From positions 1-64,000 of the forward strand of contig JAFAEQ010000053.1 of NCBI GenBank assembly GCA_023423935.1: a DNA stretch of 64,000 nt. The letters are read 5' to 3'. A model generated the notes under the pieces. The model had not been told where the DNA came from, did no database searches, and saw nothing but the letters and a program-made list of their open reading frames with translations. Position numbers and translations under genes: made by a program. Positions 8,736 through 17,580 of this stretch are shown one piece after another (within the stretch, counting starts at the first letter, position 1; each line of letters opens with the position of its first letter). Origin of the DNA: Pseudomonadota bacterium. GTDB lineage: Bacteria; Pseudomonadota; Gammaproteobacteria; Steroidobacterales; Steroidobacteraceae.

Positions 8736-11060
8736 ATGGCACGAAGAAGAAGAAATAGGAATTCGGGTTCACTGCTCCTGTTGGGGATCGTGGCTTTGGG
8801 CTTCGCTATCCCGAAGGAAGCTTGGATCGGAATCGGTATAGCCGCAGCTATTGGTCTCGCTGTCTATTTCGGCCAGAAGTGGAAACGGACTGGAGCCTCA
8901 GCCGAATCAGTCGGAGACAAATTTGTGACGCGTTACGAAGATGCCTCCCAGCCAGTGAACGTCCAAGAGGGCATTCATCGATCGGCTGAACCGGAATTTG
9001 CCATACCGAGACGACCCGACGGGTTCGGCATGGCCAAATGGCTCCCTCTCGGTCAATCAATTCAGATTTCCAACGTCGTCATCCCCGGCGGACTCATCTA
9101 TGTAGGCACGTCACTTCCAGCGTCAAACGGAGAGCCCGACCCGTGCCTCATCAATCCCTCGCTCAGTATCAGCGCTCACGATTCTGGCGCCGAGCGAGAC
9201 GTGGGGTACTGGTGGAGCTACTCCCAGATTCCACCTTCGGCGCGACGCTCTTATCTCATGTGGTTGGCCGGCGGTCGACAGGATCCGAACGTCGATGTTG
9301 GCTACGCATTTCTGTTCTTCTATGGACTCGAGCGGCGCGTCCTCTTGGATGCCCCTCACGATCCTGAGGCTGCGGCCGAGCTGCCGATCATCGCTGAAGA
9401 AGTGCAACGCCTCTTGAAGATCTTCGGGGAGCGTTCGGGCTCCTTTCGTTACCACGCCAGCGAGCTTCTCGATTGGCTGTCGCTAGCAAACCCGCCTCCG
9501 CTCTACAGGAACCCGGTTCCCTCATTCCCGAGAACATTCGAGCTACCACTGTACGTGCGTCTCGCGTTGGGTCAGACGGCTATCGACCGCGTGCCAGTGC
9601 CAGCCGATCTGGCGCTCGCATGGGCGAGGCTGGAGCCGAGTATTCGCCTACGCACTCCCGCGACCCGCTGCGCGAAAGAGTTCGATGATCTTTTCCGCTA
9701 CAAGTACAAGGATGCTCACGGCGACGGAATCTTGCTCCCAAGGAATCGCACGAAACTCAAGTTTGTTTATCGCCCCGCGTCGGGCGGATTCAGATGGCGC
9801 GGTGAGATCAAGATGTCCTTCGGCGACATTCCTGATGTCACAGCCCTCACTGCTCCTCTGCGATCGCTTCAATCGTTAGTTGAGGACACGACTGTTGAGC
9901 TCGAGGCGTACAGCCGGCTTGTCGGCCGAAACCCTGACGCGAAAACATCTATCGAAGCATTGCTCTTGCTACCCGTGCGAATGTGGCCGGACACGACACG
10001 CAAGAATCTCGCGATGCTCAAAGTGCGGTTAACCCGGGCGCCGCGTGTGATGCTGCTTGGGGAGTTGCTGGCTTTGCTCGGCGCTCAGGACGCGCTCACC
10101 CGCGATAAAATGAAGACGCTCGTGTGTGCGCTGGACGCAATCAAAGTGGGATTCGAGCCCGACATCCTCGTCGGTGCGAAGTTTCCCAAGATCAACGACA
10201 AGATCGTGGTCTTCGCCACCTCGCCGGAGGACGCTTCTGCTCGTGCAACACCGGCGTATCGTGCCGCCGCACTGACACTCGAGTTGTCGTCTTCCATCGC
10301 AGCTGCGGACGGCGAGATCGGTGCCGATGAGTTCGAGCATCTACGCCAAGAAGTGCAGCGGTGGTGTCATCTAAGCGCAGCTCATCGCGACCGGCTGACG
10401 GCACATCTTGCTCTATTACGTGAAGCGCCGGTCTCACTAAGTACGATCCGGAAGAAGCTCGAAGGGCTTGCATCGAACCAAAAGGAAGCGATCGCGGCGT
10501 TCATGGCGACTGTCGCGCAGGCGGACGGCGTGGTGTCGCCCGACGAGGTCAAGATTCTAGAGCGCGCCTACAAAGCCCTCGGTGTCGAACCGAAGAAAGT
10601 GTTCAGCGACCTGCATGCGGTGGCGGCAGGCGCTCGTCCCGAAGGAACGAGCCCGCAAGCAGTCGAGCCGGGCGGGTTCAAGCTCGATCGTGCGCGCATA
10701 GCTACCCTCCAGAAAGAGACACAACAGGTGAGCGCGCTTCTCGCCAGCATCTTCACCGAAGAGGAACCTGCGCCAGTCCAGTCGACCCCGGAACCGGAAC
10801 CAGAAGCGAGTGAGTCCCCGCGGCCAGAGGGCGTGCTCGGATTAGACACATCCCATGCCGCCTTTGCACGGCTGCTCCTTTCACGCCCGCAGTGGACGCG
10901 TGAAGAACTGGACGATGTAGCGTTGGATCTTGAGCTAATGCTCGATGGTGCGCTGGAGCGCATCAATGAGGCGTCCTTTGAGGCCTATGACATTCCTTTC
11001 ACCGAGGGCGACGATCCGATAGAGGTCAACGCCGAACTTCTGAGGAGACTCGAAACATGA
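8736..11060 (+). CDS. TerB_N / TerB / TerB_C domain protein
   Basis: A 774-residue protein. Residues about 11-45 are two hydrophobic segments after a basic start, so it is probably membrane-anchored. TerB_N spans about 85-210: the motifs IPGGLIYVG, INPSLSIS, YWWSYSQIPPSARRSYLMWL and YAFLFFYGLERR are typical. A TerB-like helical domain lies at about 507-630 with two acidic DGE/DGV motifs (AADGEIGADE and QADGVVSPDE), and a TerB_C domain at about 650-774. TerB domains bind divalent metal and act in membrane-linked stress or anti-phage complexes; in this three-part form they are known next to ATPases and helicases. The next gene overlaps by four bases (ATGA), so this is the first gene of a coupled operon. 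Confidence 0.88.
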   Translation: MARRRRNRNSGSLLLLGIVALGFAIPKEAWIGIGIAAAIGLAVYFGQKWKRTGASAESVGDKFVTRYEDASQPVNVQEGIHRSAEPEFAIPRRPDGFGMAKWLPLGQSIQISNVVIPGGLIYVGTSLPASNGEPDPCLINPSLSISAHDSGAERDVGYWWSYSQIPPSARRSYLMWLAGGRQDPNVDVGYAFLFFYGLERRVLLDAPHDPEAAAELPIIAEEVQRLLKIFGERSGSFRYHASELLDWLSLANPPPLYRNPVPSFPRTFELPLYVRLALGQTAIDRVPVPADLALAWARLEPSIRLRTPATRCAKEFDDLFRYKYKDAHGDGILLPRNRTKLKFVYRPASGGFRWRGEIKMSFGDIPDVTALTAPLRSLQSLVEDTTVELEAYSRLVGRNPDAKTSIEALLLLPVRMWPDTTRKNLAMLKVRLTRAPRVMLLGELLALLGAQDALTRDKMKTLVCALDAIKVGFEPDILVGAKFPKINDKIVVFATSPEDASARATPAYRAAALTLELSSSIAAADGEIGADEFEHLRQEVQRWCHLSAAHRDRLTAHLALLREAPVSLSTIRKKLEGLASNQKEAIAAFMATVAQADGVVSPDEVKILERAYKALGVEPKKVFSDLHAVAAGARPEGTSPQAVEPGGFKLDRARIATLQKETQQVSALLASIFTEEEPAPVQSTPEPEPEASESPRPEGVLGLDTSHAAFARLLLSRPQWTREELDDVALDLELMLDGALERINEASFEAYDIPFTEGDDPIEVNAELLRRLET

Positions 11061-12361
11061 CATCCACTATCCGCCCACGGGAGCGCGACGCAGTCATCCA
11101 GTCCTTGCGCGCTGGCGTCGTGCCGCGCGTCGGGCAGCATCTGATTCAAGTGGGACGTACCCGCGAGGTGGAGACATTGCTGACGGATGTCGAACGCGTG
11201 CGCGACGGCGGTTCTGCATTCCGTGTGGTCGTTGGTGAGTATGGCGCCGGAAAGACGTTCTTCCTGAACCTGATCCGCGCGATCGCCATGGAAAAGAAGC
11301 TCGTGGTCGCGAGCGCGGATCTGAACCCCGATCGACGACTTCAGGCCACAGGGGGGCAGGCTCGATCTCTTTATGCTGAGCTGATGCGTAATCTTTCGAC
11401 GCGAACAAAGCCGGATGGCGGCGCTCTAAACGGGGTCGTCGAGAAATTCATCGCGACGGCGAAGTCGGAAGCGAACAGCGCTGGGGCAACTACGGAGACG
11501 ATCATTCGCGCGAAGCTCGAGCAATTGACCGAGCTTGTGAATGGTTACGACTTCGCAGATGTCATCGCGGCGTACTGTCGAGGTCACGAAGAAGGCAACG
11601 AGCAGCTGAAGTCGAACGCGATTCGATGGCTCCGCGGAGAGTACGCCACAAAGACGGACGCGCGACAGACACTCGGCGTGCGCGCAATCGTGGACGATGC
11701 CGAGGTGTACGATCAACTGAAGTTGATGGCGCGCTTCGTCCGGCTGGCAGGTTTCGCGGGGATGATGGTCAACCTGGACGAGTTGGTAAATCTCTACAAG
11801 ATTTCAAATACGCAGGCGCGTAATGCGAATTACGAGCAGATTCTGCGGATTCTGAACGACTCGTTTCAGGGCAACGCTGTCGGGCTCGCGGTCGTGCTCG
11901 GTGGCACACCGGAGTTTCTACTCGACACGAGGCGCGGACTCTACAGTTACCCCGCGCTGCAGAGCCGGCTTGCTCAGAACACGTTCGCGACAGACGGTCT
12001 GGTCGACTTCACCGGCCCGGTCGTTCGACTCTCAAGTCTTACACCCGAAGATTTCTTCGTGTTGCTTCAGAAGATCCGACACGTCTACGCGTCCGGCTCG
12101 CAAGAAAAGTACTTGTTGCCAGACGACGGAATAGCTGCCTTCATGGAGCACTGCTCGAAGCGAATCGGCGACACCTACTTTAGAACGCCTCGAACGACAA
12201 TCACCGCGTTCATCAACCTTCTGGCGGTGCTCGAGCAGAATCCCGGAGCCACATGGCGGGCCCTGGTCGGCGAGCTCGCAGTAGCCATGGATCATGGTGG
12301 AGACGCAGACAAGACAATCGAGGCCGAAGACGCGGATGAGTTTGCGACGTTCAGGATGTAG
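11057..12361 (+). CDS. BREX-type ATP-binding protein (DUF2791 family)
   Basis: A 434-residue P-loop ATPase. Walker A is GEYGAGKT at about 60-67 and Walker B is MMVNLDELVNL at about 236-246. The GxYGxGKTFFL pattern, the sensor region GLAVVLGGTPEFL near 277-289 and the length match the DUF2791/BREX ATP-binding family, which is related to the ATPase of BrxC/PglY. It begins inside the stop of the TerB gene (ATGA) and is followed after 12 bases by a helicase, so the three products likely form one machine, with this one as the ATP-driven switch or loader. Confidence 0.88.
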   Translation: MTSTIRPRERDAVIQSLRAGVVPRVGQHLIQVGRTREVETLLTDVERVRDGGSAFRVVVGEYGAGKTFFLNLIRAIAMEKKLVVASADLNPDRRLQATGGQARSLYAELMRNLSTRTKPDGGALNGVVEKFIATAKSEANSAGATTETIIRAKLEQLTELVNGYDFADVIAAYCRGHEEGNEQLKSNAIRWLRGEYATKTDARQTLGVRAIVDDAEVYDQLKLMARFVRLAGFAGMMVNLDELVNLYKISNTQARNANYEQILRILNDSFQGNAVGLAVVLGGTPEFLLDTRRGLYSYPALQSRLAQNTFATDGLVDFTGPVVRLSSLTPEDFFVLLQKIRHVYASGSQEKYLLPDDGIAAFMEHCSKRIGDTYFRTPRTTITAFINLLAVLEQNPGATWRALVGELAVAMDHGGDADKTIEAEDADEFATFRM

Positions 12362-12373
12362 GACGGCCCACCT

Positions 12374-14623
12374 GTGACTGCTTCGACGTCGTTCTCGCTA
12401 CTTGATGAGCAAATTCAGCGTTTCATCTGGGCCGAAGGCTGGGAGACGCTGCGTGCTGCACAAGAGCAGGCGATCCCGCTCATTATTAGCGGTGATTGCG
12501 ATGTCATCATCGCGGCGCCGACAGCAGCCGGAAAGACCGAAGCAGCATTCTTTCCTGCACTGACACATCTGTTGCAGGCGGATGGGCCTCGGGTCATTGT
12601 TTATGTGAGCCCGCTCAAAGCGCTGATCAACGACCAGTTCGGGCGGCTGTACCGCTTGTGCGAGCAACTCGAGATCCCTGTGTGGCCGTGGCATGGCGAC
12701 ATTAGCGCTAGTTCTAAGGCGCGCTTCGCCAAGCAACCTCGCGGCGTCCTGCTTATCACGCCTGAGTCGCTCGAATCCGTGCTGTGCAATCGTGGTACGT
12801 CCGTGAGACAGCTGTTCGGCTGCACGTCGTTCTTCATCATCGACGAGTTGCATGCCTTCATTGGAACTGAAAGAGGCAAGCAGCTTCAGTCATTAATGCA
12901 TCGCATAGAGACGGTGCTGAGTCGTCCAGTACCCCGCGTCGGACTGTCAGCAACGCTGGGTGATATGCAGCTAGCAGCAGAGTTTCTGCGGCCGGGGCAT
13001 GCACACGCGGTGAGTATGATCGAGTCGTCGACCTCCGGTGGTGAGCTAAAGGTATTGATCAAAGGTTACGAGGAACCGCTGGTTATCACTGCAGAGGAGA
13101 ACCCCGAAGAACGAGAGCCCACCACTCCCGCCTTGATCGCTACTCATTTGTTCAGGTCGCTGCGAGGTTCGAACAACCTCGTCTTTCCGAACTCGCGACG
13201 GGAAGTTGAACGCTATACCCACTTACTGACGCAGTTGTGTCACGCGGAGGGCGTTCCGAACGAGTTCTGGCCACATCACGGAAGCCTCTCCAAGGAGATC
13301 CGGACGGAAACAGAATACGCTTTGAAGCAGACCGAGAAGCCGGCTACCGCGATCTGCACGAGTTCGCTCGAGCTAGGTATCGACATCGGGGCCGTCAAGA
13401 GCATTGCGCAGATCGGCCCGCCTCCGTCAGTCGCGAGTCTCAGGCAGCGACTCGGGCGTTCAGGCCGTCGCAAAGCGGAGCCGGCGATTCTGCGCGGATT
13501 CTGCATCGAAGATGAGATCGGACCTCATTCGTCTCTGGCGACTCAGCTTCGACTCTCAACTGTCGAGATGACTGCGATGGTATTGCTGCTCACCGACCAT
13601 TGGTTTGAGCCCGCGGCGGCAGATGGCGTGCACTTGTCGACGCTGGTCCAGCAATTGTTGTCGCAGATCGCTCAGCAGGGAGGTGCAACAATTCGCGAGC
13701 TGTACGATCTGCTTTGTGGGTACGATGCTCCTTTCCAAGGGATCTCCAAGGCAGAGTTCGCTGCGCTCGTACGTCACCTGGGCCAGCGAGAGCTCTTGAT
13801 GCAGGAATCGTCTGGGGTATTGCTGCATGGGACCCTGGGCGAGAAGTTCGTAAATCACTATACGTTCTACGCTGCATTTCAGAGCGACGAAGAGTTTCGG
13901 ATCGTTGCTCATGGCAAGCCACTCGGAACCCTGCCAGTTTCGCAGATGCTCACACCTGGCCAGCGAATCCTGTTCGCCGGAAGAACATGGCGTGTCGACG
14001 AGGTCGATGAAGACAGTAAGACAATCTACGTCACCCACGCCCCCGGAGGGACCCCGCCACTGTTCTCAGGCGGACACGGCCGCACACATACGCGTGTGCA
14101 TCAACGGATGCGCCAATTGCTAGAGGCGAGCGAGGTTCCGTCCTTTCTCGATCCGGTCGCGGCTCGCTTCCTGCAGGAGGCGCGAAAGAGCTACAAAGAA
14201 CTCGGTCTCGCCCACAACATCGTTGTCGATCAAGGCAGGGAAATCCAGGTGATGACCTGGATGGGAGACGCAACGAATGAGGCAATCGCATGCCTGCTGC
14301 GTCGAGCCGGGCTCACAGCGAATCCTTCAGGCCCAGGTGTCGAAGTCCACAAGGGAGAGCGCACGACAACGCAGATACTCGCAGTCATTCGGCGTGCAGC
14401 GGAGGAAGATCCGCCACCTATAGATGACCTTCTTTCTGACGTGACGAATGTGCGACGAGAGAAATGGGATTGGGCTCTCCCCGACCCGCTCCTGCGAAAA
14501 TCGTACGCGAGCCTACACCTGAACTTGAGCGAGGCATTAGATTGGGCGAGAACCTTATCCGAGGATTATCGGGGCAGCAGTGCTGGCACCCCCGAAGACA
14601 TGGCCAATGGCAGTGGAGCATGA
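12374..14623 (+). CDS. DEAD/DEAH-box (Lhr-like) helicase
   Basis: A 749-residue superfamily 2 helicase. Motifs in order: Q-motif region FIWAEGWETLRAAQ about 17-30, Walker A APTAAGKT 48-55, YVSPLKALINDQ (Ia), TPESLES (Ib), DELH near 157, SATLGD (III), then in lobe 2 TSSLELGIDIG and the arginine-finger motif QRLGRSGRR near 357-365. The C-terminal half resembles the extra domains of Lhr-type helicases. It starts with GTG at 12374, 12 bases after the ATPase stop. As the third gene of the TerB operon it likely supplies DNA or RNA unwinding. Confidence 0.9.
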   Translation: MTASTSFSLLDEQIQRFIWAEGWETLRAAQEQAIPLIISGDCDVIIAAPTAAGKTEAAFFPALTHLLQADGPRVIVYVSPLKALINDQFGRLYRLCEQLEIPVWPWHGDISASSKARFAKQPRGVLLITPESLESVLCNRGTSVRQLFGCTSFFIIDELHAFIGTERGKQLQSLMHRIETVLSRPVPRVGLSATLGDMQLAAEFLRPGHAHAVSMIESSTSGGELKVLIKGYEEPLVITAEENPEEREPTTPALIATHLFRSLRGSNNLVFPNSRREVERYTHLLTQLCHAEGVPNEFWPHHGSLSKEIRTETEYALKQTEKPATAICTSSLELGIDIGAVKSIAQIGPPPSVASLRQRLGRSGRRKAEPAILRGFCIEDEIGPHSSLATQLRLSTVEMTAMVLLLTDHWFEPAAADGVHLSTLVQQLLSQIAQQGGATIRELYDLLCGYDAPFQGISKAEFAALVRHLGQRELLMQESSGVLLHGTLGEKFVNHYTFYAAFQSDEEFRIVAHGKPLGTLPVSQMLTPGQRILFAGRTWRVDEVDEDSKTIYVTHAPGGTPPLFSGGHGRTHTRVHQRMRQLLEASEVPSFLDPVAARFLQEARKSYKELGLAHNIVVDQGREIQVMTWMGDATNEAIACLLRRAGLTANPSGPGVEVHKGERTTTQILAVIRRAAEEDPPPIDDLLSDVTNVRREKWDWALPDPLLRKSYASLHLNLSEALDWARTLSEDYRGSSAGTPEDMANGSGA

Positions 14624-14954
14624 GTTTCTCGCGCGATATCAAACGCGGGTGCGCTGTACTGATCTTCGGAGTTGCGTAAGTGCTCAACGAAGTTACCAGC
14701 GTAACGCTTGAGGCGCCGATTAAATGGCGCTCTGCGATGGAACACTCGGACCGGATCGGAGACACGCATCGATTCTTGGAATTGGCCGCCAGCCGCGGAG
14801 TGCGAATCGGTAAGCGTGCACGTGGCGGTTCGCGCTCGTGACAGTCCGCCTTGCGTCACAGAACGAATCGCCAGACTTCGGCGAGCCGCGGAAACTCCCG
14901 AAACGATTTCCATCAACGTTCAGACGGTGGCAGTAACTTCACGCGCCGGCGATC

Positions 14955-15016
14955 GGTACCGACTTGATTCTGTGGATTCTTCGATCCTTGAGGCCCAATA
15001 GCCCAACTCCGGTACC
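14955..15016. repeat. GGTACC-bordered palindromic element, copy 1 (diverged)
   Basis: A REP-like hairpin: GGTACC at 14955 and again at 15011, with GACTTGATTCTGTGGATTC on the left and GGCCCAATAGCCCAACTCC on the right able to pair, around a loop CTTCGATC. Better-preserved copies lie at 21606, 38382, 45831 and 46094. The rest of 14624-15120 shows no convincing gene. Confidence 0.65.
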
Positions 15017-15120
15017 GGGGCGCTGACCCAGCAAGGCGACGCCCAGATGCGTCGTTCATCTCAAACAGTCTTCACGTCCTGTGACCGAGACACATCCAGA
15101 TTGGATCAGTCTCACTCAAG

Positions 15121-17499
15121 ATGTCAGGCGATGATGCTACGGTGCCCAATTTCCGGCACCGCCCCACTCAATTTGATGCAAAAGACCGAGCCTTGCTTCA
15201 CTCGCTGACGTTCCTCAGACAGTCTCTGCGTTCATCCAAACGATTCGTAGGGTTGCTGTCGCTGGTTGCTGGTATCGCGGTGATCGGCTGGCGTTTGACG
15301 GTTCCGGAAAGTTCGTCGCCTGTTCCCACGGCGTCACCGGAGCAAGCGCAATGGGTCGACGAATCCGCCTGCGAGGGTTGCCACGCGGATCAGTACCGCG
15401 ACTGGCGCGGGTCACACCATCAGCTGGCCATGCAGCCGGCAACCGACGCCACAGTACTCGGCGACTTCAATCAGCGTTCGCTGAAGTCCGACACGGAGAT
15501 CAGCCACTTCTCTCGCGACCAGAACGGGTTTCACATCACCACGCCGAACGGTGACGGTCAGGCTGCCGATTTCGATGTCGCCTATACGCTGGGCATCGAG
15601 CCTCTGCAGCAGTATCTGTTGGCCATGAAGGACGGTCGTTTGCAGGTGCATGGCGCGGCCTGGGATGTTTCTCTGCAGCGCTGGTTTCATCTCTACGACG
15701 GCAAAGGCGTGGATCACCGTCATCCACTGCACTGGTCCAAGGCGCAGCAGAATGCTGATTTCATGTGCATCGAGTGCCACACCACCGGCTTTCGACGTGG
15801 CTTCGATCCCGTTGCAGCCAGGACCGAAAGCCGCTGGCAGGCGCTGGGTGTGGGCTGCCAAAGCTGTCACGGCCCGGCCTCCGGCCACGTCGAGTGGGTC
15901 GCAGCGAAAACGCCCACCGCCGACGCTTCGAAGGGCTTCGAGCACAGCCTGGCGAAGATCGGTCAATCGGAAGAGCCCGAGATCTGTGGACGTTGTCACA
16001 GCCGGCGTTCGCCTTTGGGCAACGGTTACACGCATACCAACACGTTGCTGGACGATTACCTGCCGGCGATCCTCACCGCGGATCTGTACGAGGTCGACGG
16101 CAAGATCAAGGACGAAGTATTCGAGTACGGCTCCTTCCAGCAAAGCCGCATGCATGCCGCAGGCGTGGTCTGCTCCGACTGCCACAATCCGCACAGCACA
16201 CGTACGCGCGCAGTGGGCGCCGAGCTTTGCACTACGTGCCACAACCCTGCGAAGTCAGTCAGGCCCGGGATCAACGCTTCTGCGCTGCAAAGCTCGAACT
16301 ACAGCGAGCCGTCTCATCATCACCATGCCGAGCGCTCGCCGGGCGCTCAATGTGTCAGCTGCCACATGCCGGGCAAGCACTACATGGGCAACGACCTGCG
16401 ACGTGATCACAGCTTCACTTCTCCCAACCCCATCCAGGCGCTGGAGCTCGATCATTCGGACGCCTGCCTGGACTGTCATCGCGAAGATGCACAGTCGAAG
16501 GTGCTCGCCGGATTCAAGCAATGGTATCCACGCGCCGCTGCGCGAGACGGCGGATACGCGCGCGACTTGTTTACTGCGCGACACGGACAAGCGGGCGCCG
16601 CCGACGCGCTGTTCCGGCAGCTGGCACGCAGCGACCTGCCTGATATCCGGCGCGCGACTTTGCTGAGTGAGTTACCGAACTACCCGTCGACTGCGGCGCA
16701 GCGAGTAGCAGTCGAGGCGCTGAAATCCGAATCCGCTCTCGTACGCCACACCGCAGTGGACGTGACGGCATTGCTATTAACGCCTGCCCAGCAGGCGATG
16801 GCGCTCGCGCCTCTCGCGCAGGACCCGGTACGCGCAGTGCGCCTGGCCGCCACCTGGCAGCTGTTGCAATTGCCCTCGGCGGTTCATCCGGCTGCGATCG
16901 ATCGCGTGCGTTTGATCCAGGAATATGAGCACGCACAGAACGCCATGCTCGAACGCGCCGAATCCCACTACAACCTTGCTGGCGTCTATCAGTTGACGGG
17001 ACGTGAAGCCGAGATCCTGCCGGCGTTGCAGCGAGCGCTGGCGATGGATCCGACGTTCTTCCCGGCGCTCATCATGCTCGCGCAGGTACAGGAGCAGATG
17101 AACGATCCGCAGGCGGCGCTGAGGCTGCTCAAAGAAACCATCGCGCGCTATCCGCAAGACGCATCGCTTCCGCATGCGCTCGGTTTGATGCAGGTACGGC
17201 AGGGCGAGCGCGAGCAGGCGCTGCAGTCTTTGCGCAAAGCGAACCTGCTTGCGCCAGAGCAACCCAACTACGGCTACGTTCTGGCGGTCGCGCTGCATGA
17301 CGCCGGACAAAAGCGACCGGCCTTCGATTTGCTCGAGACTCTGTTGAAGCAGCATCCGTCAGATCGAAGACTACGTCTGGCGCTGATCAGCTATCTGCGC
17401 AATGCCGGCGCTGAATCTCGCGCAGCAGAGTTGATCGCGGAACTCGCTGCCCAGAACCCCTGGGATCCTTTGCTGCAACAAAGAAAAGTTCACGAGTAG
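15121..17499 (+). CDS. Octahaem cytochrome c with TPR domain
   Basis: A 792-residue protein with one N-terminal membrane segment (about 42-60), then a haem domain with eight CxxCH sites at 84, 216, 246, 289, 351, 370, 411 and 449 (cysteine positions). Extra histidines (a run of four at 399-402, and HH at 99-100) can serve as distal ligands. From about 480 on it is helical, with TPR-like repeats clearest at about 615-780 (SHYNLAGVYQLTGREAEILP and following). It belongs to the cytochrome c554/c-prime multihaem type that moves electrons in the periplasm; the TPR part is a docking surface. No obvious partner dehydrogenase is adjacent; a sulfatase follows after 81 bases on the same strand. Confidence 0.88.
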   Translation: MSGDDATVPNFRHRPTQFDAKDRALLHSLTFLRQSLRSSKRFVGLLSLVAGIAVIGWRLTVPESSSPVPTASPEQAQWVDESACEGCHADQYRDWRGSHHQLAMQPATDATVLGDFNQRSLKSDTEISHFSRDQNGFHITTPNGDGQAADFDVAYTLGIEPLQQYLLAMKDGRLQVHGAAWDVSLQRWFHLYDGKGVDHRHPLHWSKAQQNADFMCIECHTTGFRRGFDPVAARTESRWQALGVGCQSCHGPASGHVEWVAAKTPTADASKGFEHSLAKIGQSEEPEICGRCHSRRSPLGNGYTHTNTLLDDYLPAILTADLYEVDGKIKDEVFEYGSFQQSRMHAAGVVCSDCHNPHSTRTRAVGAELCTTCHNPAKSVRPGINASALQSSNYSEPSHHHHAERSPGAQCVSCHMPGKHYMGNDLRRDHSFTSPNPIQALELDHSDACLDCHREDAQSKVLAGFKQWYPRAAARDGGYARDLFTARHGQAGAADALFRQLARSDLPDIRRATLLSELPNYPSTAAQRVAVEALKSESALVRHTAVDVTALLLTPAQQAMALAPLAQDPVRAVRLAATWQLLQLPSAVHPAAIDRVRLIQEYEHAQNAMLERAESHYNLAGVYQLTGREAEILPALQRALAMDPTFFPALIMLAQVQEQMNDPQAALRLLKETIARYPQDASLPHALGLMQVRQGEREQALQSLRKANLLAPEQPNYGYVLAVALHDAGQKRPAFDLLETLLKQHPSDRRLRLALISYLRNAGAESRAAELIAELAAQNPWDPLLQQRKVHE

Positions 17500-17580
17500 C
17501 GAGCCCGCCCCCACAGACATCACACAGCGACATCACACAACGACACTCATGAATATCGTCAATTGGAAGAAGAAGGAATC

